A stretch of 64,000 nt of DNA from Sphingomonas_O sp049318505. Its GTDB lineage: Bacteria > Pseudomonadota > Alphaproteobacteria > Sphingomonadales > Sphingomonadaceae. The position numbers were made by a program, and so were the translations under genes. The stretch spans positions 62,001-126,000 of the forward strand of contig JBMOGG010000001.1 of assembly GCA_049318505.1 (NCBI GenBank). The letters are read 5' to 3'. Below, piece by piece: positions 55,474 to 62,676 of the stretch. The notes under the pieces were generated by a model. It saw only the letters and a program-made list of their open reading frames with translations, did not search any database and had not been told where the DNA came from. Within the stretch, counting starts at the first letter, position 1. Each line of letters opens with the position of its first letter.

Positions 55474-56094
55474 TCAGTCGGGCACTTTTGCCAATGTGCT
55501 GTCGAGCAGGAGCTTGACCACGGCCTGCGCCGTCTCGACCGGCATGGCCTGGTCATGGCGCAGCAACCGCCAGGTCTGGAAACTGAGGATCACATTTAGC
55601 GCCGCCGCACCGACCGGGTCTTGCGCAACCCGTGCCGGCAGCTGCGCTTCGACAATGGACGTCTCCATGGCGAGCATCCGCCGATAGTCCTGCATCAGAT
55701 AGGGTGATTGAAAGCGCTTCAGATTGGCCGAGATCCGGTAGGGCAGGATCGCCTCGAAAACGCGCGCCCGCCGCTGCGCGATATCGGCAAGCCGCTCTTT
55801 CCAGTCATTGCCTGCGGGCGGCTGGACGATGATCGGCAAGACCCGGGCTTCGATGACCTCGCCCATCTCGCGGTAAAGCCCGTCCATGTCGTCAAAGTGG
55901 CGAAAGACTGACCGCAAGCCGACGCCCGCGACCTCCGCCACGCGCGCCGCGCTGGGGTTCACGTCGCCGCTGCCCACGATGTCGAGCATGGCGCTTACGA
56001 TCTTGGCGCGGCTGGAACGACTGCGCGCCCGCCGACCGTCCGCGCAGTCGGCGGTGTCCCGGGGCGGGCGTACGTCGCGTTCAGCTGTGGTCAT
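55474..56094 (-). CDS. TetR-family regulator, likely controller of the flanking operons
   Basis: A 206-aa TetR-type protein. The helix-turn-helix region is NPSAARVAEVAGVGLRSVFRHF followed by DDMDGLYREMGEVIEA; the rest is a helical ligand domain. In-frame codons upstream give up to 301 aa, but the ATG at 56094 (MTTAERDVRPPRD) fits the usual length. It lies directly behind the operator of the right operon, so it is the best candidate to bind the motif at both ends. Confidence 0.8.
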   Translation of the reverse strand: MTTAERDVRPPRDTADCADGRRARSRSSRAKIVSAMLDIVGSGDVNPSAARVAEVAGVGLRSVFRHFDDMDGLYREMGEVIEARVLPIIVQPPAGNDWKERLADIAQRRARVFEAILPYRISANLKRFQSPYLMQDYRRMLAMETSIVEAQLPARVAQDPVGAAALNVILSFQTWRLLRHDQAMPVETAQAVVKLLLDSTLAKVPD

Positions 56095-56100
56095 CGCGTC

Positions 56101-56129
56101 ATTGTCACGGGAAATGACCGGGGTGACAA
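56101..56129 (-). promoter_or_regulatory. Promoter of the TetR gene
   Basis: On the minus strand: TTGTCA (56129-56124), 17 bp, GACAAT (56106-56101). The start expected about seven bases later falls on the A of the ATG at 56094, suggesting a leaderless mRNA. The two boxes sit within an inverted repeat, TTGTCAC (56102-56108) and GTGACAA (56123-56129), that could itself be a control site and differs from the TGGCAT operator. Confidence 0.5.
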
Positions 56130-56261
56130 GCGCCGCCACGGCGACCGAGCCAAAGCTGGGCCGCGCGTGCGATTGTCTTGTCGTCAATCTGGTCGGGCAA
56201 AGAGCGCTCCCGACCGATTTTCCGTGCTGATAAGCCACTGAAAGCGCATGGACGGATTTAG

Positions 56262-56537
56262 AGTGCGCATCGCTTTGTAAACGGTGAGGTGCGGGCGTTT
56301 CTAAACGCCTTGCCCCGGCATTGAGAGCGCGCCGAAGTGTTTTTGGATGAGACGCGAGACGGGCGCCTTTCGATTGCATATTTCTGGAGCGAATGGCGGG
56401 ACAAAGCCGGGTCGCCGGGCGTCATGCTCCACGACCGTCGCCACAGCTTTGCCAGCCATACCGCGAGCATATCCGAGATGTTGCCGACGTTCGACAAGTT
56501 GCTCGGTCATGCCAAGATCGCATCAAGAACGCGTTAA
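56262..56537 (+). pseudogene. Remnant of a tyrosine recombinase (phage-type integrase)
   Basis: In one frame: VNGEVRAFLNALPRH, TGA at 56322-56324, then ERAEVFLDETRDGRLSIAYF, LHDRRHSFASHTASI and LPTFDKLLGHAKIASRTR followed by TAA. This matches the C-terminal catalytic domain of sphingomonad integrases: the HxxR (HDRRH) and LGHA motifs remain, but the catalytic Tyr region is lost and there is an internal stop. The 56538-56763 stretch beyond it has no gene and one short palindrome (TGCCGATCGGCA) only. Confidence 0.7.
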
Positions 56538-56763
56538 GCGTAACTTGATGACGGAGCGGTTTTGGAAGCGGCGGATCCGGTCGGGCGATTGACGGAGGGG
56601 AGGATTCAGCGCTGCACCTACGGGTAAAGATCAACGCATCGCTATGACCAGAACTGGCCGATTGCCGATCGGCAGATTATGAGGAGTTACCCCGCAATAT
56701 ATGCCCTTTGCGTCGGCCCCCGCTTCCAAGGTGGGCGTCAGGCTAAAAAAGCTGCGTCTGGTT

Positions 56764-58893
56764 CTAGAACCTCACCGCCACGCTCAGCCGCGCATTAATC
56801 GGCGCGCCGGTCGAAATGTTGTTGTCGTTGTGCGCCACCGGGAAATAGGTCGCGTCGGTTACATTCTCGACGTTGAGTTGCGCGTCGATCCGACCGGTCA
56901 ACTTGACGAACAGCGCGGCATCGAGCCGCGTATAGGCGGGCAGTTCGGTGACATTGCTGATCGTCGCAAACTGCTTTGCCTGGTGATAGAGGCCGATGCC
57001 TATCCCGAACCGCGAGCTGATGTCGTATCGGTTCCATAGCGAGAATTGATGCCTGGGCACCTGCGCCACGCGGCGTCCAGCGGGAGCGGCCGCCGTCGCC
57101 TGCGTAATCTTGGCGTCGGTCAAGCCAAAGCCGAGGCTCGTCTGCCACTGCGGCGTGATCCTGCCGGTCAGGCCGAGCTCGAATCCCGTCGTCCGCTGTT
57201 GCCCGGTCAGCACTGTCGTACCCGCCACTGGCCCTGCTGCGCGTGTGTTGCTGCGGTCGAGGCGATAGGCAGCAACCGTCAGCGACAGATCGGGCCGAAT
57301 GTCCCATTTCGCACCGATTTCGTAATTGTCGAAGGACTCGGGTTCGAGTGTCGCCAGCGTCGCGTCGAGCGACAGGAACTGGTCACCTGATTGCGGCAGG
57401 AAGGATTTGGAATAGCTGAGATAAACCGATGCCCGGGGTACCGGCTTGAACACAATCCCGACGCGCGGCGACCACAGCTTGTCTGCGCGCGTAAAAAACT
57501 CGGCGGTAAAGCTATTGGTGAAACCCAGATCGAAGCGGTCGTAGCGCAGTCCGGCGATTAGATCGACCTGCGCGCCCAGCCCGACCTGGTCCTGAATGTA
57601 GAACGACGTTTGCTTCAGCTTCGTCGCCACCGCGCGATTGCTGTTGACCGTCGCCCCGCGCACGAACGTCACCGACGGAATCGTGATCGGGTCAGTTAGC
57701 GCCACCGTCCGCCGCCGGTTCGCTGCCGACAGCACTAGTGGATCGAAAAACCCGTTGATCCGCTCATTGGTCGTGTCCTGCTGGGTATACTCGCCGCCAA
57801 CGAGAATAATGTGGTCGATCCCGCCGGTCGCAACGCGCCATTCCAGATCAGCCTGCGCGATATAGCTCTGGCGCTGGGTCGGGTCTCGGTACGCCTCGAT
57901 GCCGACCGTTGGCCCGCCCGCGCCCGGCATGACCGGCGTAGCAGCGAACGCGTTGGCATAGACCTTATCGTAATCGCCATACAGGCTTTGCGTAGAGAGC
58001 GTCAGGCTCTCGGTAAGCTTCGCCTCAGTCCGCAGGCGGAGCATGTGCGCTTCGAACTTCGCGTCGTTCAATCCCGGAACCCCAAAGAAGACAGCGCGGA
58101 ACCCTGTCAGCGGCCCCGCAGGCATCGCCAGCGCCCCTGCGAATGCCGATGGAATACCGCGATCCACGACACGGTCGTCAAGCGCATATTCGTAGCTGAG
58201 CTGCACCTTGAACCGCTCTGCCAGTTGCGCACCGACCGTGGGATTGATGCCGAACCGCTGCCCGCCATAGGCATCGCGATGATTGCCGAGACTTTCGGAA
58301 AACGCATTCACCCGAAGCGCCGCCTGGCCGAACGCGACATTGGCATCGCCCGCGATATAGGCACTGCCGAAACTGTCGACCGATGCAGTCAAACTGCCCA
58401 TCGTATCGTTTAAGATTGCACCCTTGGTCACCCGGTTCAATACACCGCCACCGCCGCCCCGTCCGAAGATCATCGCGTTGGGCCCCTTGTGCACCTCGAC
58501 CCGATCGACATTGTAAAAGCCGCGATAATATTGGACGTCGTCGCGCAGGCCGTCGACGAAAAAGTCTGCCGTCGAGTTGTTGCCGCGAAGCGTGATCTGG
58601 TCGCGGTGTCCCTCACCCTGCCCAGACGACACGCCTGGGATATAGCGAACGAGATCGGCAATCGACCGTATTGCCTGGTCAGACAATTGCTGCTGGGTCA
58701 CAACGGAGATCGACTGAGGCACGTCAAGAAGCGGCACGTCTGTCTTGGTGCCGCTCGTCGTTTCGATGGCGCGATAGCCCTCGGTCCGCCCGGTGACGAT
58801 GATGGTGTCACGATCGGCAGTCTCTTCCGCCGACACCTCTCCTGGCGAAACCATGGCCAACGCCAATGCAACCGAACTCAACAACCCAAGCAT
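56764..58893 (-). CDS. TonB-dependent siderophore receptor
   Basis: A 709-aa outer-membrane receptor. Signal peptide (LGLLSSVALALAMVS), then a plug domain (VPLLDVPQSISVVTQQQLSD, IRSIADLVRYIPGVSSGQGE, FVDGLRDDVQYYRGFYNVDR, VEVHKGPNAMIFGRGGGGGV) and a beta barrel ending in aromatic LSVAVRF. The text matches the catecholate siderophore (Fiu/PiuA-like) group. An early TonB-box-like stretch DTIIVTG precedes the plug. The ATG at 58893 has AAGGAG. A Fur box lies 28 bp upstream. Confidence 0.9.
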   Translation of the reverse strand: MLGLLSSVALALAMVSPGEVSAEETADRDTIIVTGRTEGYRAIETTSGTKTDVPLLDVPQSISVVTQQQLSDQAIRSIADLVRYIPGVSSGQGEGHRDQITLRGNNSTADFFVDGLRDDVQYYRGFYNVDRVEVHKGPNAMIFGRGGGGGVLNRVTKGAILNDTMGSLTASVDSFGSAYIAGDANVAFGQAALRVNAFSESLGNHRDAYGGQRFGINPTVGAQLAERFKVQLSYEYALDDRVVDRGIPSAFAGALAMPAGPLTGFRAVFFGVPGLNDAKFEAHMLRLRTEAKLTESLTLSTQSLYGDYDKVYANAFAATPVMPGAGGPTVGIEAYRDPTQRQSYIAQADLEWRVATGGIDHIILVGGEYTQQDTTNERINGFFDPLVLSAANRRRTVALTDPITIPSVTFVRGATVNSNRAVATKLKQTSFYIQDQVGLGAQVDLIAGLRYDRFDLGFTNSFTAEFFTRADKLWSPRVGIVFKPVPRASVYLSYSKSFLPQSGDQFLSLDATLATLEPESFDNYEIGAKWDIRPDLSLTVAAYRLDRSNTRAAGPVAGTTVLTGQQRTTGFELGLTGRITPQWQTSLGFGLTDAKITQATAAAPAGRRVAQVPRHQFSLWNRYDISSRFGIGIGLYHQAKQFATISNVTELPAYTRLDAALFVKLTGRIDAQLNVENVTDATYFPVAHNDNNISTGAPINARLSVAVRF

Positions 58894-58920
58894 TATGACA
58901 GCTCCTTCACCAAGGCAGCC

Positions 58921-58939
58921 GCTAACGATAATCATTCTC
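58921..58939 (-). promoter_or_regulatory. Fur box of the siderophore receptor gene
   Basis: Minus strand GAGAATGATTATCGTTAGC agrees with the classical 19-bp Fur box (GATAATGATTATCATTATC) at 16 of 19 positions by my count. Position, 28 bp before the receptor ATG, fits iron-dependent repression of transcription. Confidence 0.78.
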
Positions 58940-59249
58940 AAGTGCAACTATGCGCCGCGAGCCGAGCTTGGTCCTGCGGAAGCCGTCCGCAATGCAACGG
59001 TTGGGTGTTGAAAAATACTGGTGTGGCTTCTGCGCGATGTTGCGATGGGGATCCGAAAAACGTCCGTCGCTGACGGTCAAGTTTATCATGGCGTCCGATG
59101 CGCGTAACCGCCCCCAAAAAAGCGGACAGGCGACGATCCATAATGAGCGCTTCGCGCTGGCACGGTTTGACGTCGAAATCAGGTAGCAACCGTAGATTTG
59201 ATTGGTTTTCGTGTTAAGCTTCTCGCTCAGCATGTTGGGAGATTAGCAA
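58940..59249. other. Gene-free stretch between the receptor and CBS-domain genes
   Basis: About 310 bp. Short frames exist on both strands, but none has recognisable protein text or a good ribosome site. It must hold the upstream receptor promoter elements and the CBS-gene promoter (ATTGGTTTTC and a TTAAGC near 59200). No repeat, RNA or transposon remnant was recognised. Confidence 0.5.
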
Positions 59250-59684
59250 ATGAACGTGGCATCGATTCTTCGCGAAAAGGGCAACACGATCATCTCGGTT
59301 CGTCCCGAAACGCCGTTGATGGAACTTGTCGCTACGATCGCGTCGCGACGCATCGGCGCGGTGCTCGTACTGGACGATACCGGCAGTCTTGCTGGCATTG
59401 TCAGCGAGCGGGACGTGGTCAAGGCGCTTGCCGCACGGGGGCCTGAACTGCACACGGTCAATGCCGGTGACGTGATGACCGCCAATGTCACGACGGTCTC
59501 GCCCTCGACCACGATTAATGAAGCCATGGAACTGATGGACCGGGGCTACTTCCGTCACCTGCCTGTGCTAGACGAAGATGCCTTGGTTGGAATTATCAGT
59601 GTACGCGATGTCGTCCGTGCAAAGATTGACCACCACGTCGAAGAAAATCAGACCCTGGTGTCGTATATAAATAATCGTGTTTAA
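59250..59684 (+). CDS. Two-CBS-domain protein
   Basis: A 144-aa protein formed by a CBS pair: ISVRPETPLMELVATIASRR, LAGIVSERDVVKALA, then MTANVTTVSPSTTINEAMEL, MDRGYFRHLPVLDED and VGIISVRDVV. CBS pairs bind adenosyl compounds and regulate a partner, none of which is fused here. TGGGAGATTAGCAA lies before the ATG. Close relatives are common, single-gene units in Alphaproteobacteria. Confidence 0.88.
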   Translation: MNVASILREKGNTIISVRPETPLMELVATIASRRIGAVLVLDDTGSLAGIVSERDVVKALAARGPELHTVNAGDVMTANVTTVSPSTTINEAMELMDRGYFRHLPVLDEDALVGIISVRDVVRAKIDHHVEENQTLVSYINNRV

Positions 59685-59774
59685 AGTGTCAGTTGATAAA
59701 CACGTGGTTGCGTGAATAAAGCCCAACCTGGGTCGGAACCTTTCGTACAGCGGCCTTTGTGTGTCGAGCGCGGC

Positions 59775-60230
59775 TCAGGCTTTGCCAACTTTCACGATAA
59801 CAATAGTCGCGAGAGCCAAGAGAAGGATCGCGCTGGCCTCGAAGACGATATTTTCGGGTGCCATTTCTTTGCCCTGCAGGACGATAAGACGCGACAAAGC
59901 GGTGATCGCGATAAAGATCGGATAAACGAACGGCGAGCCGAGCCGCGTATAAAATACCGCGACCATTCCAATAACTTCCGTGTAAAGAAACATCAGCAGA
60001 ATATCAGCAAGCGTGATCGTTTGTGCCCGCCATATGCCCATGAATTCGATGAGCGCAGCGCCGAGGGTCAGCAGTGCTATCGAGATCAGCAAGCCACTTT
60101 CGATCACCCGAAAGCCCGCCGTTGCGGAGTTACGAACTTTGGGCCCGAATTTTGGGTATCCCAGCGGCACGTCGATTTTCTCCTCACCAATCGGTTCAGG
60201 TGACTCTACGGCTAGGTTTTCTAACGGCAT
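59775..60230 (-). CDS. psiE: PsiE-family membrane protein
   Basis: A 151-aa protein with four hydrophobic helices and family text LLISIALLTLGAALIEFMGI, ILLMFLYTEVIGMVAVFY, VYPIFIAITALSRLIVLQGK. PsiE is phosphate-starvation-inducible in E. coli; its role is unknown. The start is uncertain: ATG 60230 was chosen (MPLENLAVESPEPIG); it lies inside an inverted repeat. An upstream in-frame start at 60353 would add 41 unlikely residues. Confidence 0.78.
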   Translation of the reverse strand: MPLENLAVESPEPIGEEKIDVPLGYPKFGPKVRNSATAGFRVIESGLLISIALLTLGAALIEFMGIWRAQTITLADILLMFLYTEVIGMVAVFYTRLGSPFVYPIFIAITALSRLIVLQGKEMAPENIVFEASAILLLALATIVIVKVGKA

Positions 60231-60248
60231 AACATGCCGGGTTATGCC
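60226..60248. promoter_or_regulatory. Inverted repeat over the psiE start codon
   Basis: GGCATAAC (60226-60233), 7-nt centre, GTTATGCC (60241-60248). It covers the chosen psiE ATG (60228-60230 on the minus strand). It could be an operator or a translation-blocking hairpin. The roughly 210 bp beyond it, up to the eutB start, hold nothing else that I can name. Confidence 0.4.
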
Positions 60249-60458
60249 TCGTTCTATCGGGCTGTTCCAGTGCCACGTTGAGCTCCTTTTCGGTTCCTCA
60301 GTCAACCCACTCGCGCGCTCGGACCTCGGCACTTTGCTGGCATGGGGGCGCAAAGCTGCCCGACGGCAACCGCGCCACTTGCGGCATTTCTCAAGCCGCC
60401 TCGTCGATCCCTAGAGCGGTCATCCATTCACTTCGGACTTCGATAGAATCTCGACGCG

Positions 60459-61946
60459 TTGCAAAGGGCACCTCGCCGGAACGCTGTTTGGCAATCGTGC
60501 TTGAACCGGGTTAGTGTTCGCAAACGCACTCATCTGGAGCAAAGCGCGCTGGCACAATATTTTGTCGACCTCGCCTCGACGCGCTACCGTTTTGATGGGC
60601 TGGCGCATGTCCTGGCGGTGGCGAGCCCCCTGCGCTCAGGCGACGAACTCGCAGGCCTCGCCGCGCAAAGCGCAGAACATCGCATAGCCGCACGCTTCGT
60701 TCTGGCCGACTTGCCGCTGAAGGCCCTTCTTGCCGAGGCTGTCGTTCCCTATGAGACGGATGAGGTCACGCGGCTGATTGTAGACGGCCACGATCAAGCC
60801 TGCTTTGCGGCGATTTCCACGCTGACTGTCGGCGAGTTTCGCGAATGGCTGCTTTCGAACGAGGTGGACGGCAACGATATCGCTAACGTCGTGTCGGCGA
60901 TCACTCCCGAGATGGCGGCCGCCGTCTCGAAGCTGATGCGAAACCAGGACCTGATCGCCGTCGCCCGCAAGATCAGCGTCGTGACCAAGTTCCGCAATAC
61001 GATCGGCCTCCCGGGCCGTCTTGCGGTCCGCCTCCAGCCCAATCACCCGACCGACGATCCGACCGGTATTGCCGCCTCGGTACTCGATGGGTTGCTCATG
61101 GGTGCTGGCGACGCCGTGATCGGCATCAATCCGGCGTCCGACAATATCGAGACCACGGCGACGCTGCTCAACCTGCTCGACGAGGTCCGCGTCGCCTACG
61201 ATATACCAACTCAGTCGTGCGTGCTCACGCATGTCACGACGACCCTCGATTTGGTGAAGCGCGGTGCCCCCGTCGATCTCTGCTTCCAATCGATCGCTGG
61301 CACCCAGGCGGCCAATTGCGGCTTCGGCATCGATCTCGCCCTGCTCGCCGAGGCGCGTGAAGCAACGCTGTCGCTCGGGCGCGGCACTGTTGGCACCGAT
61401 GTGATGTATTTCGAGACGGGGCAGGGATCTTGCCTGTCGGCCGATGCGCATCACGGCGTCGATCAGCAGACGCTGGAGGCGCGCGCCTATGCCGTCGCCC
61501 GCACCTTCTCTCCGCTGCTCGTCAACTCGGTTGTCGGCTTCATCGGGCCCGAGTATCTCTACGACGGCAAGCAGATCACGCGCGCGGCGCTTGAGGATCA
61601 TTTCTGCGGCAAGCTGCTTGGCGTGCCGATGGGGGTCGACATCTGCTATACAAACCATGCCGAGGCCGATGGCGACGATACCGATTCAATCCTGACGCTG
61701 CTCGGCGTCGCCGGCGTCAACTTCATCATGGGCGTGCCCGGCGCCGATGACATCATGCTCAATTACCAATCGACCAGCTTCCACGATGCACTTTACCTGC
61801 GCGAGGTTCTTGGGCTCAGGCCCGCCCCTGAATTCGAGGCGTGGCTGGAGACGATCGGGCTGCGTGAAAACGGCCGAATTGTCGACTGGACTCCGCCAGC
61901 GTTCGACGCGAGCCAGATCTCGGCGCTGCGCCAGCTCGATGGCTGA
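60459..61946 (+). CDS. eutB: Ethanolamine ammonia-lyase large subunit
   Basis: B12-dependent lyase subunit that converts ethanolamine to acetaldehyde and ammonia. Family text: ASPLRSGDELAGLAA, TIGLPGRLAVRLQPN, GDAVIGINPASDNIE, TQSCVLTHVTTTLDLV, YFETGQGSCLSADAHHGVDQ, VVGFIGPEYLYDGKQI and GVPGADDIMLNYQSTSFHDA. No ATG fits: TTG 60459 gives 495 aa, while alignment to E. coli EutB by eye puts the real start near codon 31 (CTG at 60549). The eutC ATG lies 8 nt inside its 3' end. Confidence 0.92.
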   Translation: MQRAPRRNAVWQSCLNRVSVRKRTHLEQSALAQYFVDLASTRYRFDGLAHVLAVASPLRSGDELAGLAAQSAEHRIAARFVLADLPLKALLAEAVVPYETDEVTRLIVDGHDQACFAAISTLTVGEFREWLLSNEVDGNDIANVVSAITPEMAAAVSKLMRNQDLIAVARKISVVTKFRNTIGLPGRLAVRLQPNHPTDDPTGIAASVLDGLLMGAGDAVIGINPASDNIETTATLLNLLDEVRVAYDIPTQSCVLTHVTTTLDLVKRGAPVDLCFQSIAGTQAANCGFGIDLALLAEAREATLSLGRGTVGTDVMYFETGQGSCLSADAHHGVDQQTLEARAYAVARTFSPLLVNSVVGFIGPEYLYDGKQITRAALEDHFCGKLLGVPMGVDICYTNHAEADGDDTDSILTLLGVAGVNFIMGVPGADDIMLNYQSTSFHDALYLREVLGLRPAPEFEAWLETIGLRENGRIVDWTPPAFDASQISALRQLDG

Positions 61947-62676
61947 GCTGCCTGCCCTGCGGCATCGGCTGGGCGCGCTCACCCAGGCGCGGGTCCTGCT
62001 CGGCCGTGCTGGCCAGTCGATGCCCACGCGCGCACTCCTCGACTTCCAGCTCGATCATGCCCGTGCCCGCGATGCTGTACAGACCAGCCTTGACGTAGCT
62101 GCGCTCGGGGCCGCGATCGGCAGACCCTTGACCGTGGTGCGCAGCCAAGCGCGCGATCGCACCGATTACCTAAGACGCCCTGACCTCGGACGCTTACTGC
62201 ATCAGAACGATGCCGCGCTCATTCCCGAAACGCGCGACATGCTCGCAATTGTTATCGCTGATGGCTTGTCAGCGACTGCCGTGCAGGCCCACGCCGCTCC
62301 GCTCATTGCCGCGCTGGTCGCGCGGCTGCCCGATTGGACAATCGCGCCGCTCGTTGTCGGGCTACGGGCTCGCGTCGCGTTAGGCGATGATATCGGAGAA
62401 GCGCTCGGTGCCGATCTATCCGTAGTGCTGATCGGCGAGCGTCCCGGGCTCAGTGCGCACGATAGCCTTGGTGCCTACCTTACCTGGGCTCCGCACCGCG
62501 GCCGACGTGACAGCGAGCGCAATTGCGTCTCCAACATTCGCCCACCGCACGGCCTAAGCTATGCAGCCGCCGCAGATACCATCGTGGCCCTGCTGCGCGC
62601 TGCCCGGCACCAGCAACTGACCGGCGTTGGCTTGAAGGAAGGTGCTGTCAGCTTGCCGCGGCCAGACCACGCGTAG
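61939..62676 (+). CDS. eutC: Ethanolamine ammonia-lyase small subunit
   Basis: Partner of EutB that carries part of the B12 site. The 245-aa chain shows RVLLGRAGQSMPTRALLDFQ, LDHARARDAVQTSLD, SQARDRTDYLRRPDLGRLL, VIADGLSATAVQAHA and LIGERPGLSAHDSLGAYLTW, then ERNCVSNIRPPHGLSYAAA. It overlaps eutB by 8 nt and ends 29 bp inside the convergent permease gene. Confidence 0.93.
   Translation: MAELPALRHRLGALTQARVLLGRAGQSMPTRALLDFQLDHARARDAVQTSLDVAALGAAIGRPLTVVRSQARDRTDYLRRPDLGRLLHQNDAALIPETRDMLAIVIADGLSATAVQAHAAPLIAALVARLPDWTIAPLVVGLRARVALGDDIGEALGADLSVVLIGERPGLSAHDSLGAYLTWAPHRGRRDSERNCVSNIRPPHGLSYAAAADTIVALLRAARHQQLTGVGLKEGAVSLPRPDHA

Noticed and set aside
56538..56763. A tRNA gene as attachment site for the dead integrase
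   Set aside because: No cloverleaf or TTCGAATC-type T-loop was found by eye here or beside lysK; the attachment site remains unknown.
58940..59249. Short frames as possible transposase remnants
   Set aside because: I could not match any of the six frames to a known transposase or other family.
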